DNA of 64,000 nt from Prostheceraeus crozeri (GCA_907163375.1 CAJQUW010015337.1:517533-581532), one strand, 5' to 3'. Positions 41,601 through 49,650 are shown, counted from the first letter of the stretch. Translations and numbers: made by a program. Notes: a model not told the origin generated them from the letters alone.

Positions 41601-44158
41601 GGAATAAACAGGCTCTTTTGCAGGGTGGACATTTTTGGCCAGGCTTGGTATTCCACGTAGCAAAAATAGGCTTGGTATGGTAAGGGTCTAAACTGCTTCC
41701 TACGGTGCTAAACCACAAAATAGAATTGTGGATACAGGAAAAGCTCTGTCAAGGCATCAATGAACACCGCTCGATAGGAATTTTAGGAGTTTGAGAAGCA
41801 TCAGTTCGTTCATCACTTCATGAAAGGCATGTTCTTAGTTCAGTTCAATGATGGTTGCTAGAAACTTACGTTCGCTCAGTTCACTCGTTTGCTGGTGCAA
41901 AGACTTAAAACGGCTCAAAAGTTCGAATGCACTGTTGCTAGCCAACTGATGAGCGGTTTCTGTGTACAATTATAAAGGCTGGCGACCCCTGACTTGCGGG
42001 TATGGCTTCGTGACCTGGTTTAGGTAGGGCAAAGTATATTTTATTTCTAATAAGCAAGTAAGAACGGTCAAACAGCGTTTTCTTAAGCTGTGATTAAAAT
42101 AAATTCTGCTACTTTTATAAACTTTTGGTTTAATTGATTTGAGCATTTTCTTAGTTTTACCAGCTTTTTATTTGGAGGATGACTTTTTGCTTATGCCAGT
42201 CATTTTTCCATGTTTAAAGACTCCGGTTCGAACCCTTCATCTGTTAATCAAGTATTGCACAGGAAACGAATTGGCAGTGAACGAGCGATAGCGACTTTGT
42301 AGTAGTAAACTTCTTCTTCTTCTCCTGGCTTTTATTCCACTCATGTGAGGTCGCCGGTGAGAATTCTCCTCCAGTCGTTTCGGACTTGGGCGTCCTGCTC
42401 GTCCAGGTCTGCGACTTTTAGGTCCTCCTCTGCGCAGTCACGCCTTCCTCTCTTCCTCCTCCCGACCTTCATATTCATCACTCTCTTCCCTACGTAACAA
42501 CCATTTGCGGTCTTCATTCTTTCAGCTTGGCGCCCAGCTGACCAGCATTCACCTTCTTCCTGATAGCATCATTTCTCCAGGAGAGTCAAACCTCACGGAA
42601 ACCTCAACATCTTCATATCCGCCACCTCTAGCTTCTTCTCCAGTCCTTTCGTGAGAGCTACCGTCTCTATGTCGCAGAGCATCGCGGGTTTCACAATCAC
42701 TTCGTGGAGCTTTCTCTTCACCGCACTGGGGACTCTCCGATCACAGAGAACTCCTGTCATTTTCCTTCAGCTGTTCCATTCCGACGATATTCTCTTTATC
42801 CTCTCTTTCCGCTCCTATTATGTAGCCCCTAAAAAATCGGCTTCTGCATTCTTCAATAGATGCATGTATCATTGTATGATTCTTTTTTAGATGGTCATCT
42901 ACAATCTCATAACGAAACAGTATGTGGTGTATTCAGTGTCGATTTGGGTCTCATGCGCTACGTCAGATTGTTCTATACGGACAGTGGTCCTGGCCGCAGT
43001 GGTCAAATGGTAATTGCTAGCACAGAATCTCAGTACAAAGTTCTACATTTTCATAATGGTGGCCTCGATCGCCTTGAAGAGGTTCTCGAGGAATGGAGAT
43101 TCTTAACTAGACAGAAATCTCAGGTGATCATTATTTTTCAATTAATCAATGAACCATTGTTGATCCTCATCGTCATTCAGATCATACTGAATTCTGCCTT
43201 TAAGTTAAAGCCTTCCTTAAAGACTATGAATCAATCCATGATAAATATTAAACAAATTGTACATGCATATGTAGTTATTGTATCAATGCTGAATTGATAT
43301 TTCTTGTATATTTTTTACTCACTTTCTACAATACAAGTTCTCGGAAAAAGATGTTTACTGATTTTCCAACTAAGATAATTATAATCACTTGTAATCAAAG
43401 AATGAATAAAAGAGGATGATAAATCCATTTTTCACGTCCTCTACCATGTGATTTTGATTCTTCCCATGGTATTTCATTTATTAGCTAGATCCTGCAGGCA
43501 TAATCACGCCTAGATTCATGTCATGAGGCAAGTCAGTTGAGTAATTCATTATCAAAAAGTGTTTTTCTGTTAATGCCACGCCATTCCAAAATATAATGCA
43601 AAATAGATAGGCGTAAGTTATTACTAATGATCTTCAAAAGTAATATCACAGAACAATGCGATGATTATATACACAGAAGCATGAATATATAGACAGAGCA
43701 TATATGGACAGAAACATCTGGAGGAGTACGTTAATGTTTTAGGAAAAATGTTGGCAATTAATTATGAATTAATTTATCTGTGTAATTTAAGCACTAATGT
43801 GCTGCAGCATATTTACCGTTCTAGTACACTTTCACTGTCTGCTTCATGTCTTATTTTCCTGTTGTTTCACATATCATTCAGTTTATTCTTAAAATGTGTT
43901 TCATTCGATGCCCTAAGTTTCTCTACATATCAAATTGTACATGAAATGAATCTTCTACTACCAATATTTTCAATTCCATTGTTACAGAAGCACGAGGCTG
44001 CCGAACGATTTTACAAGCAGTACACAGTCGTTAGACCACGATATTCTCTATCCAACCGGCATCCTGAAGAAGGCTTGCACAACTTGGTTACTGCAGATGT
44101 TTGGAGGTCATATATGAGCCCTGATGGTAGAATCGAGGAGGTTTTCCTATTAAAAAAG
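14155..44158 (+). CDS. TBC1D16: TBC1D16-like Rab GTPase-activating protein, N-terminal 472 residues over seven exons
   Basis: Seven coding exons join with agreeing splice phases: 14155-14604, 24086-24198, 28673-28774, 35406-35565, 35634-35820, 42891-43123 and 43988-44158. Blocks match vertebrate TBC1D16 as I remember it: GEVVYCKNNVCVH and HYPGYLSL, then TLVLTWIPN, then VCGVFSVDLG, then ESQYKVLHFHNGGLDRL, then HPEEGLH and VEE-like repeats before FLLKK. TBC1D16 stimulates GTP hydrolysis by Rab4A in receptor recycling, which is knowledge of the family. The conserved start seems to be near codon 78 (MSTVTGLFRKATNLL), so this protein has a Ser-rich N-terminal extension. The catalytic TBC domain was not found before 54.4 kb and is expected beyond the window. 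Exons 3-5 fall in a poorly conserved region and rest more on splice phase than on similarity. Confidence 0.8.
14605..17925. other. Intron 1, first part
   Basis: Mostly featureless intron. A short piece at about 17045-17080 (AGTAGTGACGTTAAAACTC) matches the 3' end of the tRNA-derived SINE seen at 51.8 kb. Several CCGTAACCG words lie at 16965-17010. Confidence 0.4.
17926..18347. mobile_element. MITE with 26-bp perfect inverted ends, TA target
   Basis: Both ends begin CCGTATTTTTCCGTGTATAA and remain identical for 26 bp. The element is 422 bp long and flanked by TA on each side, as in Tc1/mariner-type insertions. There is no coding capacity. The perfect ends suggest a fairly recent copy or selection on the ends. 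Confidence 0.8.
18348..19345. other. Intron 1, nothing recognised
   Basis: AT-rich intron sequence without a recognised exon or repeat. Confidence 0.4.
20700..21490 (-). pseudogene. piggyBac (PGBD2/3-like) transposase remnant
   Basis: Reading the - strand from about 21490 down: SSNIRRDRFERIIGAIHFAN, then MDWDEAMIRYYDSYGSKQY and CGKPTRLGYKA, then VSFDIYQGK, then YYSYFDNPFSNVDLLLELQR and GYDGIGTKSENHISK. These follow the piggyBac order RFExIxxxLHFxDN, DExMxxxxGRxxxKQYxxxKPxxxGxK, YxGK and FFDNFFTSxxLLxxL. Two catalytic Asp blocks are visible. The frame is broken by a stop and frame changes. TTAA ends were not identified. It is distinct from the element at 39.3 kb. Confidence 0.75.
21491..22020 (-). 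mobile_element. CR1-like LINE fragment with YADD motif
   Basis: The - strand gives VLKYADDIKMNIEI and LQSELNAVAIWSKEWQLHLN, then LGIHISKNLKFSRHTIPCVK and RTFMSRDPN, followed by VPVWNPFL and LIERVQRRLTRNI. This is the reverse transcriptase from the catalytic YADD to the thumb. It stops abruptly near 21490, where the piggyBac remnant begins. Confidence 0.7.
23285..23485 (-). mobile_element. tRNA-derived SINE
   Basis: On the - strand the head reads GTGGCACAGTGGTTAAGTGC (box A-like), followed by GGTCGAGCCCC (box B-like), a middle with CAGTTTGACTGTGTC-like sequence and the tail GTGACGTCAAAAAATCATTA. It shares its order and tail with the copy at 51.8 kb. Confidence 0.7.
24086..24198 (+). CDS. TBC1D16: TBC1D16-like exon 2
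   Basis: 113 bp between acceptor TCCACTTCAG and donor GTGAGA. It enters in phase 0 and leaves in phase 2. The peptide VLGKTLVLTWIPNTTLKK then TTPDKSPVEP parallels the vertebrate segment with TLILAWVPNSRI and ITPESSPVRK, which makes this one of the most secure exons. Confidence 0.85.
24199..26975. other. Intron 2, nothing recognised
   Basis: Long AT-rich intron. An open stretch at 24890-25084 was considered as an exon, but its phase does not fit exon 2. Confidence 0.4.
26976..27949 (+). mobile_element. hAT element with perfect 8-bp target duplication
   Basis: The ends read CAGGGACGACCAAATATGCA and, inverted from the right, the same with one change. GTCATGAC lies outside both ends as an exact 8-bp duplication, and it is itself palindromic. 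Inside, the frame 27634-27840 encodes PVASSDVERVFFQVQGIYKE and MTKENIHMHCVLGMN, the C-terminal dimerisation region of hAT transposases (ASxxxERxFS...KxR.xLxxENlxxl). The rest of the transposase is missing, so the 974-bp copy is internally deleted and could move only if helped. Confidence 0.85.
27950..28672. other. Intron 2, end part
   Basis: No extra exon recognised. A good polypyrimidine tract and TTTTGTAG acceptor precede exon 3. Confidence 0.4.
28673..28774 (+). CDS. TBC1D16: TBC1D16-like exon 3 (probable)
   Basis: 102 bp between a pyrimidine-rich TTCTTTTGTAG acceptor and a GTACGT donor. It enters in phase 2 and leaves in phase 2, exactly what exons 2 and 4 require. The peptide starts RKAKKQQPAPLPTLIAFGIE. 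Similarity to vertebrates here is too weak to prove it. Confidence 0.5.
28775..31295. other. Intron 3, first part, nothing recognised
   Basis: AT-rich intron sequence; no recognised exon, RNA or repeat. Confidence 0.4.
31296..35083. mobile_element. Outer hAT MITE interrupted by another hAT
   Basis: The ends read CAGGGATGCGGAGTCGGAGT on the left and, inverted from the right, CAGGGATGCGGAGTCCTATC. GTTTACAC and GTTTAAAC outside the ends form a 7-of-8 target duplication. GGAGTCGGAGTCCTATCA repeats occur inside both ends. Without the inner insertion the element is about 720 bp and has no coding motif. Confidence 0.75.
31665..34724 (+). mobile_element. Inner hAT transposon, 3.06 kb, decayed transposase
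   Basis: Both ends begin CAGTGGTCGGGCC when read inward, and ATTACCTC flanks both sides as an exact 8-bp duplication. GCGTAAATTT words repeat near each end. In the middle (about 32290-33110) the + strand shows VEQHRFLRLINTRW, CLEVIERLLEQLEALKHFF and then a Lys/Glu-rich helix with KKIEDELEKERQQNAKLKKL. These fit a hAT transposase of the KIAA1586/ZNF862-like type followed by a coiled coil. Many stops and frame changes show that it is dead. Confidence 0.8.
35406..35565 (+). CDS. TBC1D16: TBC1D16-like exon 4
   Basis: 160 bp from acceptor GTCTCTTTCAG to donor CAG/GTTGGT. It enters in phase 2 and leaves in phase 0. The Ser/Glu-rich peptide (PSGSSYSGEVV, ASSSSISASEMGYTVVEKPG) suits the disordered middle of TBC1D16 proteins, which is poorly conserved. 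Confidence 0.6.
35634..35820 (+). CDS. TBC1D16: TBC1D16-like exon 5
   Basis: 187 bp after a short 68-bp intron, acceptor TTCTGTTTTCAG, donor GTCAGT. It enters in phase 0 and leaves in phase 1, as exon 6 needs. The acidic, Ser-rich peptide (ESSGSTSGPDSPDDDVSQTS) resembles the Ser/Asp-rich stretch before the conserved central domain in vertebrates. Confidence 0.65.
35821..37559. other. Intron 5, first part, with a TG microsatellite
   Basis: A GT dinucleotide run occupies about 36617-36640. Open frames across it on either strand are by-products of the repeat. Nothing else was recognised. Confidence 0.6.
37560..37935 (-). mobile_element. LINE fragment, early reverse transcriptase domain
   Basis: The - strand frame reads FVCVPIPKCSRPKTDSDYRP, then ISMIPQLFKVFGRMVYRRLI. 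These are reverse transcriptase blocks 1 and 2 (VPIPK...DYRPISLxPxLxKVxExxV). Downstream sequence is lost. Confidence 0.7.
38640..39150 (-). mobile_element. Possible retroelement-derived fragment
   Basis: The - strand frame contains QLDILLPDWLSGKSAAIDVT followed by AAEARKRDANIEKCREVNR. I recall similar segments (DVLLPxWxxGKxAAxDVTV) at the end of reverse-transcriptase ORFs in several invertebrates, where they may be a nuclease-like domain, but I cannot name the family. The region is GC-richer than its surroundings. Confidence 0.4.
39816..41141 (+). CDS. piggyBac transposase, main ORF
   Basis: 441 residues. The N-terminal 60 residues are acidic (DDDSSEDEADILET), as in other piggyBac proteins. 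The catalytic core follows: EDEINAYFGLLILFGVTKKH, CIDETLYAFRGKSRFRQCMP, KPSKYGIKYWNICDVQTGYV, GITCDNYFTSISLADKLW and CYNSCKGAVDSFDQKV. The Asp residues in IDE, CDN and VDS fit the family's three catalytic Asp. The frame stops at WTVNVLY, where family members continue. The missing tail is found just downstream in another frame, after a stop and a length change in a run of 11 C at 41192-41202. The enzyme cuts at TTAA and excises without a footprint in active relatives. Confidence 0.9.
   Translation: MMKRRLSAQEVADQIFHDDDSSEDEADILETNESDIDDIVSVADLSDDDFSNDIDEDGDGNGIERKVFGRNGYQWGTNRPHTASFRLRNTVRMPLGLSQCVAGCEDISDFFFYFMTPYISQKIALYTSKRMPDNEPEVTEDEINAYFGLLILFGVTKKHDVFIPEIWSKTSCHFLPIAALAMSSNRFQAISLNLCLDDIDTRHQRDNGSDKFFKAREVFETVGKRLVVAIEPSEQLCIDETLYAFRGKSRFRQCMPSKPSKYGIKYWNICDVQTGYVLDTNIYLGKTGEKRGENVAENVVLKLVRPFIRTGRGITCDNYFTSISLADKLWRDGLTIVGTLRKNKAEIPKQLLPHKDRDEYSSKFIFDGPKTMVSYVPKKNKAVILLSTQHHSTTVVDTETKKPDIIACYNSCKGAVDSFDQKVEKFTIRRKTQKWTVNVLY
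41219..41515 (+). pseudogene. piggyBac transposase, displaced cysteine-rich C-terminus
   Basis: The frame encodes FRRKTIEDLGFKLIKPNL and ends CGCCPSRRRTNQTCDSCG then CKDHWSVRCPNCD, a cysteine/histidine zinc-binding domain that contacts the transposon ends in known piggyBac proteins. It is out of frame with the main ORF because of the poly-C tract. The apparent start is not a genuine initiation site. Confidence 0.85.
41687..42309. other. Intron 5, nothing firm
   Basis: GGTTCGAACCC at about 42229 resembles a polymerase III box B, perhaps a SINE scrap; no matching box A was seen. Confidence 0.3.
42310..42840 (-). mobile_element. LINE remnant, C-terminus
   Basis: The - strand reads LEVADMKMLRF in one frame and then VGRRKRGRRDCAEEDLKVAD, EQDAQVRNDWRRILTGDLT in another. 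The latter matches the GxxKRWxDxxxEDL and DRxxWRRxI end of many LINE ORF2 proteins. It ends less than 60 bp upstream of exon 6. Confidence 0.65.
42891..43123 (+). CDS. TBC1D16: TBC1D16-like exon 6
   Basis: 233 bp from acceptor TTCTTTTTTAG to donor GTGATC. It enters in phase 1 and leaves in phase 0. The peptide VCGVFSVDLGLMRYVRLFYT, then SGQMVIASTESQYKVLHFH, then NGGLDRLEEVLEEWRFL is strongly conserved with vertebrate TBC1D16 and identifies the gene. Confidence 0.93.
43124..43987. other. Intron 6, nothing recognised
   Basis: AT-rich, 864 bp, ending in a TTCCATTGTTACAG acceptor. Confidence 0.5.
43988..44158 (+). CDS. TBC1D16: TBC1D16-like exon 7, last one seen
   Basis: 171 bp, 57 codons, phase 0 at both ends, donor GTAATT. 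The peptide YTVVRPRYSLSNRHPEEGLH then SPDGRIEEVFLLKK lines up with the vertebrate segment running FSIRRP...HPEE...GQVEEEYKLRK, which lies immediately before the TBC domain. The following exon should begin with the first TBC helix and was not found to the left of the Polinton. Confidence 0.9.
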
Positions 44159-44960
44159 GTAATTCAACTTCGGAAATATTTAGTCCAGGAAAAAGGTTTT
44201 AACATCAACAAAATTAATGGTACCCTGAAAATTGGCATACATGTAGCTTAGATTGTGCTCATTAGCATATCGAAGTCACGGTAAATCCGTCATGTGCTCT
44301 TTGAGTAACAGTCTCCCAAAGATGGCATATTGGATGAAATTCTCCGAGGTCTATCTTGATGATATCTGATTCCCTATTGGTGAAAGAGTGACACGTGTGT
44401 AAGGCATCTGACGCTCTCAACCAATGAGCGTCCAGCTGGCAGCGAATGGAAGCTTGACATGCAAAATATTAATGATCGAACGTTTTTTGAAGTGTTTATC
44501 ATAGGCTACACCTTCCAATCTAACAAGAGCGGGTTTTAGCAGGTGGCAGGAAAGACACCTTTACACTTTAAAGGGTCACCTAACGTGTCCCTTCAGAGTT
44601 GGAAATGATTGTGACATTTTGCGCTTTCTTCCATGAAATCAACGCTATGGTTCGCGGGCAGGTCTTTTTGTGTTTTCAGCATGACACAGTAATCCTGCAC
44701 AGCAAGTAATAATTTGAAGATGGTTTAGGACAGGAATGGGCAACCTGTGGTCGGCGATACTTGATACTTGAAGTGGTCGATGTCTTTCAAGGTATCTCGC
44801 TAATTAGTCGATTTTGAACCCCAAAAATCGTTGTCGCCTCGTTGACTTTGATCTAGAAAATTAATAACATTGCTCTGCTTCTTCTTTGAAATCCAACTTT
44901 GATTAATTTGTAAATCAACAATAGAATGAAATGGAATAAACGATTGATCAAACTGCCACG
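44159..44960. other. Intron 7, nothing recognised
   Basis: No exon with TBC motifs was recognised here. Confidence 0.4.
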
Positions 44961-44964
44961 CAAG

Positions 44965-45045
44965 AGATGTGCGGCTTGCAGGATTTGAGCCTACGAATCA
45001 CGCTAACTAGACCACTGCTCTACCAACTGAGCTACAAGCCGCTTG
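44965..45045 (-). repeat. tRNA-like sequence, pseudogene or SINE head
   Basis: On the - strand, GCGGCTTGTAGCTCAGTTGG opens a tRNA-like order: an 8-bp acceptor-like stem (GCGGCTTG with CAAGCCGC), a D arm with box A, and a T arm GTAGG-CTCAAAT-CCTGC. The anticodon arm does not pair and the acceptor stem has one base too many. It is therefore a decayed tRNA or the head of a SINE rather than a working gene. Confidence 0.6.
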
Positions 45046-45739
45046 CAGGCGACTGTGTCAATTGGCAGGATCAAACTCTCACCACCACTCAGCATTTGTC
45101 ATGGCAGTTGTGATCAATGAATATATCTCGTCACAATTGTGACCGCCGACATTAAGGCAAGCGGGTATCGATCGATTGTCCACCAAGGCATCTTAAGCCG
45201 TTTCTCAAATAGACATAAATAATAAAAGAAAACTTCCATATACCGTAGTGATTTCCGCAATTCAATATCCTGCTGAATAGCTCTGTGCTCATCAATTATA
45301 GAAATGCATATTAAAGAAGCAGGAATTCACTCTTCAGCCCGACGCTTCGTCCAATCTTTATTGAGAGCTGACTTGAAACTGGCTACACGTAGGGGTGGAT
45401 GCAGATTCAATCACTGTAAATAAATGCTCACAGATTTATTAGGATCACTTATTTATTCAGGATTCGAGCTGGTTGCAAAATATTCAGGTTTTATTTTTGG
45501 ATTGTGAATTTATGATACTTAGAGATTTGTAAAAATGCTAGTGCTTCGTTGACTACCTTTGTAGATAGTTGTATGTGTTTCACAAATGAGTATGTATAGT
45601 ATACATGTGTAATGCATGTTTAGGATAAAACTTTGATTTAGTGAATTATAGTGTACTGTCGCTATAGTAGCACTTTGCTTCAAATTCACATGCAATAAAA
45701 TGCATGTTTAATAATAAACGTCATCAATTAATTGAAAGA
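45046..45739. other. Intron 7, nothing recognised
   Basis: No exon or repeat was recognised. Confidence 0.35.
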
Positions 45740-46479
45740 CAATTGCATCGAAAGAAATTTTAGCTGCAAATTGTCCAAGTTTGGCATGTGCATTAAGCAG
45801 ACATGCACTTTGTGCTGCACAACAGGCTCTGCACCTCTGAAGGGGGCAACCCATAGCTCCCACGGTTTGTATGTGTGTGCAAGATACGAGATATTTAAAT
45901 ATGTATTATGCAGATGTGATTTACTACATGAGGGGCAAAGAGGAGAAGAATGGTCACATGGGTTTACATTGTGTAGAATTTCTTTAAAGAATACTGATTT
46001 GTTAGTGCGGAGCTGTGGGAGTGCTCCGCGTGTACATTCTTCTGACTTTTGAACTGCTTGGGGGGGGAATAGTTCATGACTTTGCTGTTTTATTTGTGTG
46101 CTAGGTGTGTGCCGACGTGGTGAATGTGAGTTTGCTTGAGGAGTTGTTGTGTTATCACATTGGGTGGCTGTGGTAGTGGATATGAGGCGCACTTCCCACT
46201 TTCCAGTGGTGAAGATAGTGGACTTATGTTGTCTGTGGGATGGTTGTTGCGTGAGGAGATGGAGAGAATGATGTTGACTTTTGCTCCATTTAAATGCTGC
46301 TTTGCATGTAGTGTGAAGTGCTCCTCAATGAGGTAGACACGTAATTCATTGTGTAGATGTTATGTGCTTGTGTGGCGTGTGCATCCTGTAGCGATCCTAA
46401 GCGCTTTCTTCTGTATTGAGAGGAATGATGAGAAACAATCAATGTTCATAACAGCAGTTCTCTGTAGATCTTGTGGACC

Positions 46480-46720
46480 ACCAGATACCACGTCATTACA
46501 CCATCACTCACGTCGATCGCACATTTTCGGTTGTTGTTGCAGCTTGGTGGAATGAACTGTCAACTGACATTCGTTCCCTCTCTTATACGATCCACTTCAA
46601 AAAGACTCTAAAAGCCATTTGTTTAAGTAATATGTAAGGTGTTCCGCTTAGAGCTTTTTTGTGAAAGCGGGATATAAATATATGGATTATTAACATTATT
46701 ATTTTTTTTGTTTGTGAGAT
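46480..46720 (+). mobile_element. CR1-like LINE 3' end
   Basis: The + strand peptide WWNELSTDIRSLSYTIHFKK then LKAI matches the very end of CR1-like ORF2 (WNxLPxxIRxxxSxxxFKKxLK). It is followed by GCGGGATATAAATATATGGA and an ATT-rich tail, as in CR1-type 3' ends. Only the last fragment was copied, the usual 5'-truncated insertion. Confidence 0.65.
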
Positions 46721-46912
46721 GATTGATGGCCAGACTGGATGTGCATCCCAACAGTGGATGTGTGATGGCTTTGTAGATGGCCACGCTGCTCTCTTGTCAT
46801 CTCAAATTAGTGGAAGTGAAACATGAGAGCATGCTGAGGGTGTGTCTTGCTTTTCGCAAATGTTGTTAGCGTGTTTAGTAAGATGTTGTAATTTATTCTA
46901 AGCAGCATTTAT

Positions 46913-47148
46913 ATTTATTTAAGGGTTTTAAGCCAAGCTGCCAAAATCAAATGTTGCAAAATGATCTTTTATTGCAAATTTTCACCGCTAAAATGGCCTT
47001 ATCAACCAGATACAATGTTGAGAGGTATACAATCTTACTCAACATTGTATCTGTTTGATAAGGCCGTTTTAACGGTGAAAATTTGAAATAAAAGATCACT
47101 TTGCCACATTTGATTTTAGCAGCTTGGTTTAAAATCCTTAAATAAATG
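46913..47148. repeat. Foldback (long inverted repeat) element
   Basis: Two arms of about 110 bp (46913-47022 and 47038-47148) are near-perfect inverted copies with a loop of about 15 bp. Outer ends read TATTTATTTAAGGxTTTTAA; inner ends meet at CAATGTTGAG and CTCAACATTG. No coding capacity. It is inserted in the LINE relic and would form a very stable hairpin when transcribed. Confidence 0.85.
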
Positions 47149-47264
47149 TTGTTAACGTGTGTTGTGAATGCATGTTGAGTGTCTAGGTTAACGCCCAAGA
47201 TTCGGATGTTGTTGAGAGTTTTGAGTGGACTGTTGTCGATAGTGAGTGATGGGTTTGTGCTGTG

Positions 47265-47470
47265 TTCATGAAAATATATATGACTTCATATGACCAAACC
47301 ATCTCATGCGTCCTCTTCGAACCCGATCTTCCTTCAGATCGCACATTTTTGCAGTCTCCTTACGTGATACACCTTCGCTCCATTTCACTGTTGCCCTGTA
47401 TCTCAGCATTCTCCGATCGCGATGTTCCAAACAATTTTTATGACACGGCCACATTTCAGAGCCATAGCGG
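47265..47470 (-). mobile_element. LINE fragment
   Basis: The - strand gives RRMLRYRATVKWSEGVSRKE then VRRGRMRWFGHM, matching the RMLRWxxGVxxxD...RRxRLRWFGHV segment of another LINE class. Confidence 0.55.
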
Positions 47471-47479
47471 GACCTACCT

Positions 47480-49490
47480 TATGTTAGACTCATTAACTTG
47501 TGCTCTGATATGTTATACTTTATATTTTTTAACGAGGCTATTATCTTAAACCTCGGACCACTGGTGTATTTTTCCGAAAGGGCATTGAAACGGGATTCAG
47601 AAAATACAGTATTAGTTTTAGCTATGAGGTCATCCCTGGGCTGAGGTGGGCCAATTTTTAACTAATTTCCATTAGATCACTATTTGAAATGGAAAGTGAC
47701 AACAAAAACTAATAAACCATACACTAATCGAAAGATCTGGTCAAGGTGGTTAATAAAATGATGATTATTGATCGTTATGAGATTACCTTATTGCATTATA
47801 TGAGCTTAAAAGTAAAATAATTCGAACTTTCAGTTCAACTCAAATAGCACTAGAATCGCGCACATAAGTATTTAGTTTCTGCAGGTGAAGAAACAACCTC
47901 ATTCGGTGAGCTTTTATCGGGACATTAAGGCTTAAAGGAACATGATTCTGAAAATTACAAAAAGTTGTTGATCAAATGCAGAACTAAAAAGTACAAAAAT
48001 AATAAAAAATCACATTTGAATTTGAAACATGAATACATAGTAGGCAGATCATTATAAATTCAAAAGCTTTGCATTTGTGAAGATCGTGATATTGATAGGA
48101 AGAATCCTCCATGTAATCTCAAGTGATTTCATCAAGAATTGATGATAACATACGTTAGAAATGAATATACCGAAATCAGTGAAAATATTCAAAACATTCA
48201 AATTTTAAAATAGATCTCACTCCAAGGGTGTAGAGGGAAATTTATTTCCCTTCGGGCAAAAGTTTCATAATACGTAGAGAGTAAGCTATTGGAAGATATT
48301 CAAAAAATTCGCCAGTTTGGCGAAAAAACCTCTCCCCAGCAAGGCGAGGGTTAACGATAAAGTGGTTGAAAGGATGATTGGTTGACATGTCCACATTCTA
48401 AAAACTCAAAATAATGTTGCTTGAATTACATTCAATTCAGTGTTCTTGGCATTAGTCAGAATCGATCATTTTGCTTAATTTTCCATTATTGAATTTTCGA
48501 ATTTTTATCTCTATTCCTTCTGTACCAGGCCGTAGCACTTAAGAACTGGAAATTTGAAGTATTTCATGAAGCAGGTAGCAGAGATTCGAAATTATTCGAC
48601 ACTACCAATCAGACTATTGCAAATTGCTGGAAACTTAAATCACAAATGTGGGATTTTGCGTTCTCTGTAATCAGTATCTGCTGTAATTACAGAGCAGGCA
48701 AATGTCACGCTGCCTTAACTACTTTATCGAGTAAAATGCACAAATTGCTCCGAAATTACCAGAGTGCATGCTGACTATTGACTCCGCTAATGCGACGCAA
48801 AAGTTGATAATTGCAATCCGACCTGTTATTCAGTTGGCGACCGAGATGCATGCCGAAATATGTATATAATCAAAGTCATTTGAGGAATTTTGTTTTGCCT
48901 GCAAATTGAGCAATGATGATGGAAAATAGCAAAAACTGCTTGACATTTTGCTATTCGTGTAAAATTGCTGCGTACCGTTCAAAACATATAAACAAGTTGT
49001 CTGACATCATTACTTGGATCACCTGGATGCCGCACGTCTTTTCTTAAATTCTTGAAGAAATATAATTTGCTATGATGTCCACATTGGTGAATCATCTGGA
49101 ACTGCAAGATCAAGAATGCAAAATGTATGAACGTCTCAATAGCACATCATTCATATCTAGCCACCACATTTTTACAACATTATGGCATTGTGACTTTTAT
49201 AGCATTTACTGCAGAAGGAAAGTCTCGTGCTCTGAGAGAAACAACAACCAACACAACGTTGCGGTTGTATTGGTGAAGTTTTATACTACTTAGCACTACT
49301 TAGACCATACAGTCCACGTAATAGAATAAGAAAATGGTCTTCACATGTCTGAAGTGTACCAAAAAATAAAAAAAACTAAAAATAGTATAGAAAATTTAAT
49401 CTTGAACCTTGATTTTCTCGGTGATGTTTTACTTAGAAAAATCAATAAGATGAAAAAACAGATTTAAAATACATATGCGCATTACCAGTA
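47480..49490. other. Intronic or intergenic, nothing firm
   Basis: A stretch opening AVALKNWKFEVFHEAGSRDS at about 48530 follows a good acceptor and stays open for about 80 codons, but matches no domain I know. No other candidate was seen. Confidence 0.3.
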
Positions 49491-49499
49491 AGCCGTGTG

Positions 49500-49650
49500 A
49501 GAAACTGGCAGACACTTTTAGTCAGTCGGCCACATGGCAGAGGTGACAAACAATATATATATATTAAAAGTCCTAGGTTTGAACTAAGATCTCACGAGCG
49601 AGGAGCGAACACTATCCACAAGGCCACTACTCCGGAAAATGTGAATAGTC
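49500..49650 (-). repeat. tRNA-derived SINE-like fragment
   Basis: On the - strand GGCCTTGTGGATAGTGTTCG (box A-like) is followed about 35 bases later by AGTTCAAACCTAGG (box B-like). An AT dinucleotide run lies at about 49551-49565. No 3' tail shared with the other SINE family was seen. Confidence 0.45.

Larger units (their letters stand above)
39296..41686 (+). mobile_element. piggyBac transposon, nearly complete
   Basis: Both ends read inward as CCCTTACCATACCAAGCC. The left flank is TTAA, the piggyBac target; the right flank reads TCTAAA, so the duplication is no longer exact. A subterminal block, GGCCAGGCTTGGTATTCCAC, appears at about 39496 and 41637 in the same orientation. The 2391-bp element holds a transposase ORF and its cysteine-rich tail in a second frame. 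It lies inside intron 5 of the TBC1D16-like gene in the same orientation. Confidence 0.9.
45740..47250 (-). mobile_element. LINE remnant interrupted by a second LINE tail and a foldback element
   Basis: From the right, the - strand reads PSLTIDNSPLKTLNNIRILG then VNLDTQHAFTTHVNNI, the thumb region of a CR1/Jockey-type reverse transcriptase. It continues left of the insertions as ALRIATGCTRHTST, LHNELRVYLIEEHF and, at 45740-46100, LCPSCSKSHLHNTYL with PWELWVAPFRGA. The two parts are separated by a foldback element at 46913-47148 and a + strand LINE 3' end at 46480-46720. Several stops and frame changes make it dead. Confidence 0.7.

Noticed and set aside
42220-42245. SINE on the strength of GGTTCGAACCC
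   Set aside because: Only a box B-like word; no box A at the right distance and no tail.
44965-45045. Functional tRNA gene on the - strand
   Set aside because: The anticodon arm does not pair and the acceptor stem has one base too many, so it is listed as tRNA-like only.
48530-48772. Open stretch after a good acceptor, phase 0, about 80 codons
   Set aside because: It has no TBC-domain motif and no family match; kept only as a remote possibility for an alternative last exon.
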